A DNA stretch of 64,000 bases from positions 1 to 64,000 of the forward strand of contig QNQO01000531.1 of assembly GCA_003290165.1 (NCBI GenBank), given 5' to 3'. Position 1 is the first letter of the stretch. Every line of letters starts with the position of its first letter. The position numbers and the translations under genes were made by a program. This document shows positions 1 to 10,479 of the stretch, one piece after another. The stretch is from Berberis thunbergii (lineage: Eukaryota > Streptophyta > Magnoliopsida > Ranunculales > Berberidaceae). Under the pieces are notes generated by a model. The model was not told the DNA's origin. It made no database searches and saw only the letters and a program-made list of their open reading frames with translations.

Positions 1-650
1 TTGCACACTCACACACAATGAGCAATAAAACGCGATGGGGTTAGCTTGTTTTCTACACAACGCAAAGAGAAATCATGCAACTTGCATTCTTGTATGTTAT
101 GAGCATCAGAATGAATTGGGGTTGTTAAATATAAATTTGTAATTAATATTTTCTTTGAAAATTGAGGTAAAGAAAAACTGTGAACATCATGTGACTAGGT
201 CTGGCAACGGTACAGGATTGTATCGTATACATATGGAATCAAAACCGAGTCGTTTCCTATCGTATATCAAAATTTACAACAATTATAGCCAGCCAGGTTT
301 GGTAATAACTTTTGAGTCAAGTTTTAATTTTTTTATACTTCTATCCCTTCTATAGATGGTGTTTGTGGTTGTGTTTTAAAAATGAGTAAAAAGTGTAAAA
401 AATCAAAATTTGATCCAAAAATGACTACCAAACCTGGCTTGCTAGACTTGCTCCAAAATTTAACAAAGCCATTGGTTTCAAAAAAAAAAATTGGATACAA
501 AGCTTTTGATTGGTGCTGGATCCATCAACGTCTAATTGGGTCTAATGCCAATCTACTTAATAATTCAACAAGTTGATTTTGAGCATGAGAAGAATACTTA
601 TATCCACACCTTAAAAAAATTAGAAAAAAAAATCATGTTAGACAAGAACT
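1..650. other. Unassigned AT-rich sequence
   Basis: I see no gene, repeat or RNA I can support here. The short open frames at 155-355 and 382-576 have ordinary AT-rich composition and no recognisable motif. The stretch ends at the TAA target duplication of the Harbinger-like element. Confidence 0.5.
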
Positions 651-854
651 TAAGGGGTGTTTGATTTTCGGAAAACATTTTATGGAAAACAAAAGTTTTC
701 AATGAAAAAATAAAAATTGTGGTCAAGTTTTCCTTATTATTTTTTTTCCATTGTCTGAGTTTTCTAAAAAAAAATTTCCTAATTTTCCACTATTTGATTG
801 CGGAATTTTTCATCAATGATGAATTTATTTTAGGCGTATAAAAATAAAATACTT

Positions 855-1008
855 GGGAACCAGGATTTTGTAATCAGGTTTGTAACCACGATAACATTTC
901 ACAATTTGGGATGATGATGTATTTCTCGAGATACATATAAACATCAACAAATTGTGACATGTCACCTTGATTGCAAAACCCGGTTACAACATTTTGTAAT
1001 GGGAACCC
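855..1008. mobile_element. Small hairpin MITE-like element (GGGAACCAGG family)
   Basis: About 155 bp beginning GGGAACCAGGATTTTGTAATC and ending in an imperfect inverted copy (..GATTGCAAAACCCGG..GGGAACCCC). It shares its terminal motif with 1208-1356 and 47185-47290, so it belongs to a small repeated family in this window. No coding capacity. The superfamily is not determined, because I see no convincing target duplication. Confidence 0.45.
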
Positions 1009-1207
1009 CACTCACACCTCCGGAATGCATGGTAAGAGTGTAAAGATCATTTCAATACATAGCCTGTACCGGTGTTGCAGTACAACACATTTTACAGCCA
1101 ACATATACATCTACATTTTGTTAATTATAAATTAAAAACAAAAAAAACCCTTTTAGTTTGGACAAGAAATAACAATTATTCAATACCCGAAAATGCTAAA
1201 AAATCAT

Positions 1208-1356
1208 ATTTTTGCAACCAGGTTTTGTAATCATGGTGACATGGCCTGATCTTGATAGAATGATGAAATTTGTGTATGTGTATCTCGAGGTTGTAAAAAA
1301 ACTTCTCTAACGATACCACATCATCCACGTTACAAAACCTGGTTCCCTAGCCTCAC
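1208..1356. mobile_element. Second copy of the GGTTTTGTAATC hairpin family
   Basis: The left end is GCAACCAGGTTTTGTAATC. The right end, read inward, is GGGAACCAGGTTTTGTAAC. This gives inverted ends around about 110 bp of non-coding sequence that includes a TATCTCGAG motif also seen in the first copy. It lies inside the Harbinger-like element. Confidence 0.45.
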
Positions 1357-1822
1357 TCTTCAATACAAGTGAGTTTTGCAACAAACCACTCTGACAAATT
1401 GTTACTTGTATCAAATATCACAAGAAATAGTGTACAATCTCTAGAGATCACATATCTAAAAATATGTATAAAAAAAAACAATTTGCTGAAATTTTAATTC
1501 AAGAAGCAATAGCACTCTCAGGACTGTTATGGGAGAAGCTTGCATCTAGTAGACAAACTCTGCAAAAATGCGTCTATTTCAGGCCTTATCTCAAAATTGC
1601 AGAGTTGGCTGAAGAATTGTGTGTTGCAACGGAGTGTGATGACCTGTAAAAGATGGGAGTGTGTAACTGGAGATAGGTTATGCTTCAAAAAAACTTCAAA
1701 CTCCAACTCTATGTGACAACATAGGCAGACATATTATCGGGTCAATTTACCTGCAACAACACTGAGAATCATTCTTGGCATAAAACTCTGGAACTATCAT
1801 ATAGTTTGTTGTTGAGTAAAGC

Positions 1823-1928
1823 CTGATTTAATCAAACTACAAACCTCATTGTCAAAGCCATAGAACATGTCGTTGAAATTGAAACGAAATTCAAAAGTTA
1901 GCCTGATTTAATCGAACTACAAACCCCT
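1823..1928. repeat. Tandem ~80-bp duplication interrupted by the LTR element
   Basis: A unit starting GCCTGATTTAATC.AACTAC and continuing through CATTGTCAAAGC occurs at 1823 and again from 1902. The second copy is broken after CCCCT at 1928 by the LTR retrotransposon and resumes at 4036 with CCACT CATTGTCAAAGC. The resumption independently fixes the insertion point. Confidence 0.7.
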
Positions 1929-2618
1929 TGTGGATGCAAATTTTCGTCGGATCACGTGCTGATCACGCAGAGCAATCTGCATAAGCTAGAATCATGTGCT
2001 GATCACGCGGGGTAATCTGCATAAGATAGAAATTAATTCTTGAGACTGGTGTGGTGCCTGCCACGGGAACTCAGATGCCAAAGTTAGAACAATGTCTTTA
2101 GAAAAATGTTTATATCTCTATATTTAAGTCAGGAAAGTGTCACCTCCAGAAGGCTTTGTGCTTGACTATTTATAGAGGCTAAAAGGATTAACTGCTGGCT
2201 GATGAGTGAGACGCGTGGCTAATGAGTAAGATACGTGGCTGATGAATGAGACTTGTGGCAGATGAGTAAGACGCGTGGCAGATGAGTAAGTTATCTACTT
2301 GCATGCAATTGCAACTTCTTTCAGGCAGTTGTAACTTCTATGGTTGGTTATGACTCCTATTTTTGAGATACCTCTTCTGTAAGCCCATATGCTCAGCTTG
2401 AGCATAGTGGTTGGCACTGAACACTACTTTCTTACTGAGAAAATAGTGTTCTACTGAGTTGTAATTAAGCACGGGCTCGGGCCTTTTATACTTGAAAGCT
2501 CATGGATAATCTTTGGGCTTCTTAGGACAAGTTCAAATCTTTGGGTTTTTTTTATCCATTTGGGCTAAAGGTTATTTTTTTTCTCCACAAATGCCCCTCA
2601 TCTCCTTTGTTTTTGACT

Positions 2619-2619
2619 A

Positions 2620-2688
<69 letters not shown>

Positions 2689-2698
2689 TAATAATAAT
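2619..2698. repeat. (TAA)n microsatellite
   Basis: About 80 bp of near-perfect AAT/TAA repeats with two single-base interruptions, inside the interior of the small LTR element. Confidence 0.95.
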
Positions 2699-2765
2699 TT
2701 TTTTTAATAAAGGAGATATGCCTAAGGAGTCGCTCCAAAAAATGGAGCATCTTCTATACTGAGAC

Positions 2766-2905
2766 ACTTTCACCGAGGAGTTTTGTCTGGACCTGAAGTC
2801 TTCTTGTACTTAAACATTTCAATGAGGAGTTCTATCTGGATTAGAAGTTTCTTGTACTTAAATATCTTCACTGAGGAATCCTATCAGGACTAGAAAGTCT
2901 AGCTT
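2766..2905. repeat. Three ~50-bp degenerate tandem repeats
   Basis: Units carry the recurring core GAGGAGTT.TATCTGGA..GAAGT..CTTGTACTTAAA. They lie in the interior of the small LTR element. They do not encode anything recognisable. Confidence 0.6.
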
Positions 2906-4991
2906 GAGATAAATTCTCAAAAGGGCTATTTTGAAAGATCTTCTAGTCGAAGAGATGTTTTTCCTCCTTCATTGGCCATGAAGGTTATTCCTTCCCTTGG
3001 TGCATCAAAATCTCAAGTAACTGAAGATCGTGTCGTGAGTTTAACTCGTACTCCTCTTGAAGCTAGGCTCATGCTGATCTCCAGAAAGTCTGATATCTTG
3101 AAGCAGAACAATGTTGGGTAGAGTCAACTTTCTGGAAAAGAGAATAAGTAACTTCATGGCTAGCAGATCTCTTGGTCGAGGTAGAACAATGTTGGGCAGT
3201 CTTAGCCTTCGGAATAGGAGGACGACCAGACAGAGGAGACGTTACATTCTTCAAACTGTTCTTTTTGGAAAGAGATTTTTCAGAAAAAACTTCATATCTT
3301 GCGGATAGTCCCTTTGCAACCAAGGAAGATAGCCTAGAAGTTTTTTTGTGAATGGAAGAGAGCATGCAATGAGTTTGATTCAAGCTCTCATTGAAATCAC
3401 CAATTTGTGGATGCAAATTTCACCGGATCATGTGTTGATCACGCGAAGCAATTTGCATAAGATGAAGATTAATTCTTGACACCGGTGTGGTGCCTGCCAC
3501 GGGGACTCCGATGCCAAAGTTAAAACAATGCCTTTAGGAAAATATTTATTTCTCTATAATTGTAAAGAGAATTGTGAATCAAGAAAGAGTTGCGTCCAAA
3601 AGGCTTTGTGTTTGACTATTTATAGAGGCTGAGAGGATTAACTGATGGCTGGTGAGTGAGACACGTGGCTAATGAGTAAGACACATGGCTGATGAGTGAG
3701 ACTTGTGGTAGATGAGTAAGACGCGTGGCAGATGAGCAAGTTATCTACTTGCAAGCGGTTGCAACTTCTTTCAGGTAGTTGTAACTTCTGTGGTTGGTTA
3801 TAACTTCATGTTTTTGAGATATATCTTATGTATGCCCATATGCTTAGCTGAGCATAGTGGTTGGCGCCGAGCACTACTCCCCTGCTGAGAAATAGTAGTC
3901 TACTGAGTTTCTATTGGGCTCGGGCTCGGGCCTTCTATACTTGTAGCTTATGGATAATCTTCGGGCTTCTTAGGACAAGTCCAAATCTTTGTGCTTTTTA
4001 TCCAATTGGGCTAAATGTTATTTTTTGCTCCCACGCCACTCATTGTCAAAGCATAGAATATGACCTCGAAATTGGACGAGATTCAAAGTTTACCAGATAG
4101 TCTTGACTGAGGGAAAACCAGGAGAGGAGAGCTAATCAAAATTAAAGCTAGAAACACCAAATCAAAACCTCTCCAATCACCCAAAGCAACAAGTAAATCC
4201 AGAAAGATAAACTACATAGACTCACTACCTTACACCCAACATTGCTAGATTCAGTAAAACAAAGCAATCGAAAGAGATTTGGATGAAATTAACACATACC
4301 TTTCAAGAGCGAGTGAGATAGGAGATCACAGAGAGGACTCGCAAAGACGAGATCGCAGATAGGATTTGCGGAGAGGAGAGAAGATCGAGGAGGTAGAGAA
4401 GATCGTATGATGAAGTCGAGGAGGTAGAGAATCGATTGATCGGGAAGAGAGCCGATGGAAACTTTTCTTAGGTTTCCCATAAGCAAAGTTTTCTCACATA
4501 AAGTTGGTTAAAGTTTTGACACCAGGTAAAGTTTCACCGCACCCAATAAGAAATCAAACATTTCAAAAATAATTTTTTGGAGGAAAACTTATTTTTTTTC
4601 CATGAAAATCCCCAAAAATCAAACACACCCTAAATGTAAAGTTTTGCAGCTGAAATCTAAAATGGATATATCTCAAAAACTTGGACACCTTACTTTCAAA
4701 GAAAAAACTACAAAATGTTATACTTAGGAGCCCCAACTTACTATGGATGTTCTCTCATCCTACAAGAGAATGCAAATTGCATTGATTCAACTAGGTTGCG
4801 TATAAAACAACTAAATTACGTCAAGTCTTACAATTGCATGATTGCCTCATTGTCATGTGCAGTTCCTTATATCTGTATTGTACAAGTTTCGAATGGTATT
4901 CTTAAGAGACTAGTATAAATCCAACAAACAATCATTAAATGAGAGCATCAAAATCCTTTCATCAACCCATTAGTAATGACTAATCTTGCAA

Positions 4992-5247
4992 ATGGACTTG
5001 AAGGTTAAAGACACATGTTTTCATTGTGATTGCATTTGTTGTCATGCTAACCTCGCATACCATTGCCACTAGGCACCCTATTATGATTGTCCATGAATGC
5101 CTAGTAGTGCACCCCTTCCCATGGTGGGTGGGCAAACAGGAGTGTAAAAGCTATGATGATGGTTACCATGATTGTAGAAACAAGAAAGGTAGTAAATTTG
5201 TTTGTGAGTTGGGATGTAGGTACGTGTGTCCTCCTAGTCGCATGTAA
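4992..5247 (+). pseudogene. Degenerate small Cys-rich secreted peptide gene
   Basis: A plus-strand frame from 5002 to 5247 encodes a hydrophobic leader (..THVFIVIAFVVML) followed by a Cys-rich tail with spacing C-X9-C-X8-C-X3-C-X3-C. The tail aligns with the gene at 20999-21242: leader ..FIMIMFMLLSHIIATTH against ..VIAFVVMLTSHTIATRH, and tail YHVCRETD against YHDCRNKK. The nearest ATG (4992) is in another frame, so the start is separated from the leader by a frameshift. One of the six core cysteines is replaced by Gly (DDGYHDC). I infer a broken paralogue. A second reading is a live gene with an upstream exon. Cysteine-rich plant peptides of this size are usually secreted defence or signalling peptides, but its function is unknown. 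Confidence 0.6.
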
Positions 5248-5284
5248 TATCTCTAACCTCAATTTTATCTGTATTCTATAAATA

Positions 5285-6105
5285 TATATACAACAATTTG
5301 TGTGGAAGTGAAGCCAGATAAAGAGCTCTTGAATCACATTAAGTTAGGTGTGGATAGGGAAGGAGGTGATTTGGAAGAAATTGCTATTGACTATCCTTGG
5401 AAACTAATGATGTGCTCTGAGTGTTGTGTCGTTTGGCATAACAAAGGCCAGTGTATAGTGAATGTGCATGTCAAAATGGAAGAACAAAAAGAGAGGTTAG
5501 TATCTAGAAGAAAGAACTTTGAAAGGAAGAATAAGCTAAATAGTGAAAGAAACAATTACAAAGAATCTAAAGAACGTGATGCCGAATGGGTTGAGAAAAG
5601 AAGGAAGTCAAAGCACAATAAAGAAGATACAGTGGATGGGAATCTCAAGTTGGACAACAACTCCTTTAATGTCCTACGAAGTGTTGATGACAACAATGAT
5701 ATGGAAGGGACAAACAATATGGAACCCTTGTGTGTAGATCTAGAGGTGGAAGAAGGCAAGATTGAAGGACAAACTAATACTACTAGCAAGGAAATCCCGT
5801 AAGGTGATAAAGCTCAGATTGAGAACATAGGTCAGGCCTTGAACGAGGTTGTCCCTGAGCCAAGTATGGACAAAGAGGTGGATCAATCATTGAACAGGAT
5901 TGTCCATGAGCCAAGTATGGACATAGAGACAAATCAGTTCTTGAACTAGGTTCTACATGAGCCAAATATGAACTCAGAGGTCCCTCAAGAGGAAAGCCAT
6001 GATAGGGATGATGATGAAAGTCATGAAAGCATTGGTTTTGAGAAAAAAATTGATTATCTAAAAAGTACACAAAGGCATGGAACCAGGATTACAGAGTAAG
6101 CCCTC
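5285..6105 (+). pseudogene. LINE (L1-type) ORF1 fragment with zinc knuckle
   Basis: The open frame 5302-5802 begins inside the ORF1 domain of plant L1-type LINEs (..CVEVKPDKELLNHIKL). It contains the characteristic YPWK followed by a CX2CX4HX4C knuckle (residues 38, 41, 46, 51), seen in DUF4283/zf-CCHC_4 LINE proteins that bind element RNA. A basic, lysine-rich stretch follows, then an acidic region. A stop at 5800 and another at about 5947 break the frame. The frame continues through three ~57-bp repeats encoding variants of LNxxVxEPSMD (5833-5995). No endonuclease or RT domain is present, so this is a 5'-region fragment. Confidence 0.75.
5833..5995 (+). repeat. Three ~57-bp in-frame tandem repeats in LINE ORF1
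   Basis: Each unit encodes roughly 19 residues with the core LNxxVxEPSMD. The third copy has acquired a stop codon (TAG near 5947). It represents repeat expansion in the C-terminal linker of the LINE ORF1 fragment. Confidence 0.65.
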
Positions 6106-7651
6106 AGAGATCCACCCATACTAGGAAAACAAACAAAATATATATGAAACATGGATCACTCACCACGACAACAAAAAGAATGGTAAGTTTTAAATTACCT
6201 CATCCTAATGAAATAAAGCATGGATCGCCTTGACCCAATCATAGTGATAGAGTATCAGAGTAAGGAGACAAGAATAGACATTTGTTTAGGTTAAGCATCC
6301 TTCGTCATTGTTATTTAATGAATAGTTACCTTTTAAGAGATTGTATTTTGAGACATCTTTATTTTTCATTAATATAAAGGTTGAGGGATCCTTAAAACCC
6401 TGTTTTCTTTCCAATATATATATATATATATATATATAATGGAGTATTACTTCTTTGTTTTTGGTTGTACATACCATATATAGCGTTAGACATACTACAC
6501 TGTAATTTGGAATGATTCTCATCTGCTCTCGATAATTAACACTATAACTTGAAGTTTTGTGTTGATTCCATTTTTAAGGGTTAATTTGCATTTGGATCCT
6601 ACCAACTAGGTTGGGTTCTAAGTTTGTTTCATTTTGAGCCTTGGTAACAAGACCACTCTTTGTCCAGTTGAACGAATTTTTATTTTTTTGAAATAATATT
6701 AATTTTAGTATTGATAAATTTAGATTTTAGGTCTCACAATTTATACCAGCTTTGCGTTTAGATCCTATATTTGTAACAAAGAGTTGATGGTCAATCGGGT
6801 CAACTCGATCAAAGAACCCAGACTGAAAGCTAGACAAACTTGGGACCAAACTCAAAATTAATATAAACTATAAGGCTCAAACACAAGTTAACCATATTAC
6901 TTTTTTAAGAAAAGGGTTATTAACCAGTGTTATTTAATTTTTAATCAATGCCTGAAAGCTAATTAAAACAATGTTTGAAAGCTACATCATTGTCCCCAAA
7001 GAGTTAACCAAACGATGCCCGAAGGCTACATCTTTGTGCCACTTAGCATCTAAGTCACGTCTACCTTGCATAAAGATTTGCTTTCACTCCCGCCCATCGC
7101 TTCAACCTCGCATGAAGATTCACTTTCGCTCCACTCCAGTCCATCTAAGTAGTTATATTTAATATCTAAAGACTAAACAACGACGGAGCACATGTGCTCC
7201 TATTGATCGAGTGAAAACTCATATATGTTTGTTTTAGTAGAAATGATGGAACTTTTCCAATCCGATATAAGGCTGGAATATCCAAAATACATACATGTTT
7301 ATGCTCAACCTGAGCAAGCTCCTAATGAAGTAGAGTTCTTACCCTCACATTGTGGAGGAGATATAAAAATTACATTAATAAAAAGGGATGTGTATGTTAA
7401 AACTACTAATTGTCCGTTATTAGTGAGTGTCACCATAAAATATATACATAAGGCCATTTCTATTTTCAAACTATTTCCTTTTAACAAATTTCAAGCTTGG
7501 TAGACCAAATAGGTCAATTTCATTATTTATGGTGTTGGTGAATGTGTAAGAATTTCCATATTTAATTGCTTAATTTTTAACTCGTTTATACAACAAGGGC
7601 AAAATAAATTGTTTATTTTGATAATGTATGTTGTATTAGAATTAGGTATTA
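6106..7651. other. Unassigned AT-rich sequence with a TA microsatellite
   Basis: No supported gene. A (TA)n run sits at 6413-6439. The open frame 7225-7503 (92 codons) has no recognised domain. A pair of loosely inverted segments (about 6580 and about 6890) might be an old MITE, but I could not define its ends. Confidence 0.4.
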
Positions 7652-7823
7652 TCTGTTGACACAAGGGGAAGCCTAGATTTTGCTCTAACTTGCGTTCTCA
7701 CAAATAGAATTGGAAGTAAAGTTCTCGAAGAGATTTCAAATGATATTTTTTTTTTCAAATTTTTATTCTTACAATATACACAAACTCTACTCAAACAATC
7801 CATCTTCTTAACGCGTCCCTATA

Positions 7824-8719
7824 TTATGGGCAACGCCTCCAATTACGAACGGTACCTCGAATCAAGGGCGGCGCCTGGTTGACTTCTTGTTGCATCAGTT
7901 CTCCCCCTCTCAAAAGAAACTCGTCCTCAAGTTTGACTAAGGCAATAGTTTTTGGCCTATGGTACTCGTACAATTCTTGGACACTGATTGTTTTCAAGAT
8001 TGCATACGCATCCAGAAGATCAATCTTGTGAAGGATTTGAAATGGCCCTATCTTTTTTTGCTTAAGCTTGTTGTACTTCCCAGCTGGAAGTGGTTCTTTG
8101 CGCAAATGAACCATCACAAGATCCCCTTCGTGAAATGACTTCTAGAGTATGTAATGGGGGGGGGGGGGGGGGGGGGGGGGGGCGAATGCAAACAATTCAA
8201 AAGGAGATTTACCACTTGAACGATTTGGCACGTTGTTGTAGGCCAATTTAACTTGTGGTAAAACATTATCCCATTGTTTTTTTTTCTTTAATCAAGCATC
8301 GCGACATATTTCTCAAGATACGATTTGTAACTTCAGTTTAGCCCATCAGTTTGTGGATTACACATGCTGATATATTGTAATAATGTATCAAGCCTTATTC
8401 ACAAAGTACGCCAAAATGACTAAGAAATTTGTTGTGACGATAAGAAACTATGATCTTTAGTAACCCATGCAGACAAACAATCTCTCGAAAGAACAGCTGA
8501 GCAATATGGGTAGCATCTGAAGTCTTTTTGCAAGGAATAAAATGAGTCATTTTAGAAAAAATATCAACAACAACATAGATAGAATCCAAACCGTTTTGTG
8601 TCTGTAGTAGTCAAAATGAAATCCATTGATAAATCTTCCCAATGAACATTAGGAATAGAGAGTGGCATGTAGAGGCCGGTATTTTGAGCTTGTCCTTTGG
8701 TAGTCTGGCATGTATAATA
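7824..8719 (-). pseudogene. Gypsy integrase core and C-terminal region, 3' part of split gene
   Basis: From 8719 downward: [17 protein letters not shown], then [18 protein letters not shown] (integrase core, first catalytic Asp), then PQTDG near 8355, then the C-terminal block VHLRKEPLPAGKYNKLK and KKIGPFQILHK at 8117-8000. Integrase inserts element DNA into the host genome. Frameshifts and a 27-G run at 8156-8182 break it. The N-terminal part is separated by the Helitron. Confidence 0.85.
8156..8182. repeat. 27-nt poly-G tract
   Basis: An uninterrupted run of 27 G inside the gypsy integrase region, where the coding frame is lost. It may be a real slippage-prone tract or a sequencing/assembly artefact. 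Confidence 0.9.
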
Positions 8720-8944
8720 CTAGTGTAATACCCGTACTGTTGGCACTATCGCAATTTGTGCAATTTGTCTACTTCATTTTTTTAATTCTTAATTTAGTAT
8801 TAGAACTGAGAAAAAACCAGTGTTTCTTAAGATGGGTGGGTGCGGGGCATAGCCAGATAAATGGGGTGTATTCAATTTGTCAGCCTATAGAACTCATCAA
8901 TAAAAACTAAACTAAGAAGGAGATTTAAACAAAGATTCACTTAC

Positions 8945-9012
8945 CCTTTGGTGTAAACATAGTCCCCATCAACTTGTAGCATGAAGAACACATCATTCCC
9001 ATCGTGCAAAGA
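8945..9012 (-). pseudogene. Captured exon 2 of the same host gene
   Basis: A 68-nt exon bounded by a TTGTAG acceptor (9018-9013) and a GTAAGT donor (8944-8939). In phase with exon 1 it reads SLHDGNDVFFML, then QVDGDYVYTKG, with no stop. Phase, splice signals and order all fit two consecutive exons of one gene carried by the Helitron in its own sense orientation. Downstream exons are missing because the Helitron 3' end follows within about 220 bp. Gene identity is unknown. Confidence 0.6.
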
Positions 9013-9634
9013 CTACAATAACCAATCAAAACAAATCCATCAAGATTTCAAAGAAACAGAACAACACCCTCCAAAATATTAATCACCCGTATATGTGGCA
9101 TCATTAGTAAAATGTTGATTGTAAAATCTGACATATCACCCATATTTACTATGAGATCTCAAAACCTCAAATATATTGGTGGCACTGCAATATCAACCAT
9201 TTATGATTGTGACATCTATCAGTATTATCTATGATCAAATTTTTAATCAAAACTGAAAGTTTTTAAGCACTACTTGCAATACCCAAATTACATCAATAAT
9301 ATCATTGAGTGAGTTTTTTTCAGTTCAAGCACCCCAAACTCAAACATCAAAGCAAAGAAAAAGCTCATCAATCAAACACTTGTGAGCTGTTTCAACTTTC
9401 ATCATACAACAGAGGACATCTATCTTACAATCAGACCAAAAGTGGAAAGCAAAGACCTTACATTACCTTACACCTCAACAATCAAAACCCATTCCCAAAA
9501 CTTTAAACCAAAAACCCTAACCCAAACCTAATCACAAACCACACAAATTGGCCACCAAGAAAACCAAATCAATCACACTAATGTCAACCAAAGAAAGGAT
9601 TCAAAATTACAACTTTTTAGTGAATTTGAGTTAC

Positions 9635-9757
9635 CTGGATCAAGAGAGAGAACCCGACGGAAGAGATTGCGAGACCAAGCAGAGCAAAGATCTCTGGTGA
9701 GGAAAGGGCAGAGAACTCAGCAGCGATTTGGAGTTCTGATGGTTTGGGGAAGAGAGA
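9635..9757 (-). pseudogene. Captured exon 1 of an unidentified host gene
   Basis: The minus-strand frame encodes SLFPKPSELQIAAEF, then SALSSPEIFALLGLAISS, then VGFSLLIQ, ending CAG before a GTAACT splice donor at 9634-9629. The last part is hydrophobic and could be a membrane segment. It has host-like codon use and no stops. A (GTGA)n run and a TC-rich leader lie upstream, resembling a 5' UTR. I do not recognise the protein. The exon start is not determined. Confidence 0.55.
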
Positions 9758-9784
9758 CTGAGATCTCTCGATCTCTCTCACTAT

Positions 9785-9850
9785 GAGTGAGTGAGTGAGT
9801 GAGTGAGTGAGTGAGTGAGTGAGTGAGTGAGTGAGTGAGTGAGTGAGTGA
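9785..9850. repeat. (GTGA)n microsatellite
   Basis: About 16 perfect GTGA repeats, placed in the presumed 5' UTR of the captured gene fragment inside the Helitron. Confidence 0.95.
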
Positions 9851-10196
9851 GACTGAAATCTATTTGGGGAAGAGAGAAAGAGTGATTGATTTGGGTTTGA
9901 GTAAGATCTCCTCTTCTTCTTCTTCTTTCGTCCTCTCCTTCTTTCGTCCCTCTTCTTCTCTGCTTCGAGACTCGGTGGTGGGTTAGGGTTTGAGCAGTTT
10001 GTTGGAGAGTTTGGGGGAGATGGAGGAGAGTTTAGGGCTGAATCTCATAGGAAAAGAGGGGAGGTGGTGTGGAGAGAGTGAGGAAAGCATCGGGGGTTAA
10101 AATTTTCCACTTAAGTTCTGCCAAAGACATATCATTGCCACGTAGGACAAACACTTGCCACGTAGGACAAAAAACCTCTTTGAATTGTAAGATAGA

Positions 10197-10457
10197 TTGC
10201 TTAACAAACTTTTCAACGTCACGTTTGAGATGCGGCTAATAATATCGAGCTTCTACCAATGAAATGGTCTTGTCTCTTCTCATGTGTCCACCAAGCCCTC
10301 CACTATGCAGCTTTTGAATAATGTGCTTCCTAAGGGACCCTTGAGGAATATATAAATGATTTTCAAAGAATAGAAAATCATCATGTATTTGATGTTTTTC
10401 AGTGGTTCCATTCGTGCATATTTGCCATTCACTTTTTGAAGTATTCATCATTTGCAT
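10197..10457 (-). pseudogene. Gypsy integrase N-terminal H2C2 region, 5' part of split gene
   Basis: The frame encodes LHSGGLGGHMRRDKT, the histidine-containing half of the H2C2 zinc-binding integrase domain, then EARYYW. It runs to 10197, where the Helitron begins. The cysteine half of the zinc finger lies beyond the insertion, next to position 8719. The codon phase is preserved on the two sides. Confidence 0.85.
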
Positions 10458-10479
10458 ACAAGTCCTTCAAATAATCAAA

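Larger units (their letters stand above)
1929..4035. mobile_element. Small non-autonomous LTR retrotransposon
   Basis: Two direct repeats, 1929-2589 (661 bp) and 3406-4035 (630 bp), begin TGTGGATGCAAATTT. The first ends CTCCACA and the second ends CTCCCACG, giving TGTGG..CCACA ends. The flanks CCCCT (1924-1928) and CCACT (4036-4040) form a target duplication with one mismatch. Each LTR has a TATTTATAGAGG TATA-like box. The 816-bp interior has no gag or pol and no clear tRNA primer site next to the first LTR. It does contain a TAA microsatellite and three degenerate ~50-bp tandem units. Transcription orientation is probably plus, from the TATA box. It is non-autonomous and of unknown parent family. 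Confidence 0.8.
654..4630. mobile_element. PIF/Harbinger-like non-autonomous transposon
   Basis: The left end reads GGGGTGTTTGATTTT. The right end read inward is GGGTGTGTTTGATTTTTGG. Both match the GGG..TGTTTG terminal motif of plant PIF/Harbinger and Tourist elements. The trinucleotide TAA flanks both sides (651-653 and 4631-4633), which is the target duplication expected for this superfamily. No transposase or Myb-like ORF is visible, so the element is non-autonomous. Its interior has been enlarged by an LTR retrotransposon (1929-4035) and two small hairpin elements (855-1008 and 1208-1356). The superfamily call rests on ends and TSD only. Confidence 0.8.
8720..10196 (-). mobile_element. 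Helitron with a captured host gene fragment
   Basis: On the minus strand it begins TCTATCTTACAATTC after an A (10197) and ends in CTAG (8723-8720) followed by T. A degenerate GTGCCAAC..GT-type hairpin lies 10-15 bases before the end. These are Helitron rules: 5' TC, 3' hairpin plus CTRR, insertion between A and T, no target duplication. Removing it brings the gypsy integrase back into one reading frame through the zinc finger. The ends match those of the array at 24181-27883, so both belong to one family. There is no Rep/helicase ORF, so it is non-autonomous. Confidence 0.88.

Noticed and set aside
3069..3416. 115-codon minus-strand open frame inside the small LTR element
   Set aside because: It spans two near-repeats with a CAATGTTGGG motif, has no domain, and is better explained as non-coding interior sequence.
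7225..7503. 92-codon open frame as a gene
   Set aside because: No domain, no supported start context or homologue that I recognise, and AT-rich composition like its surroundings.
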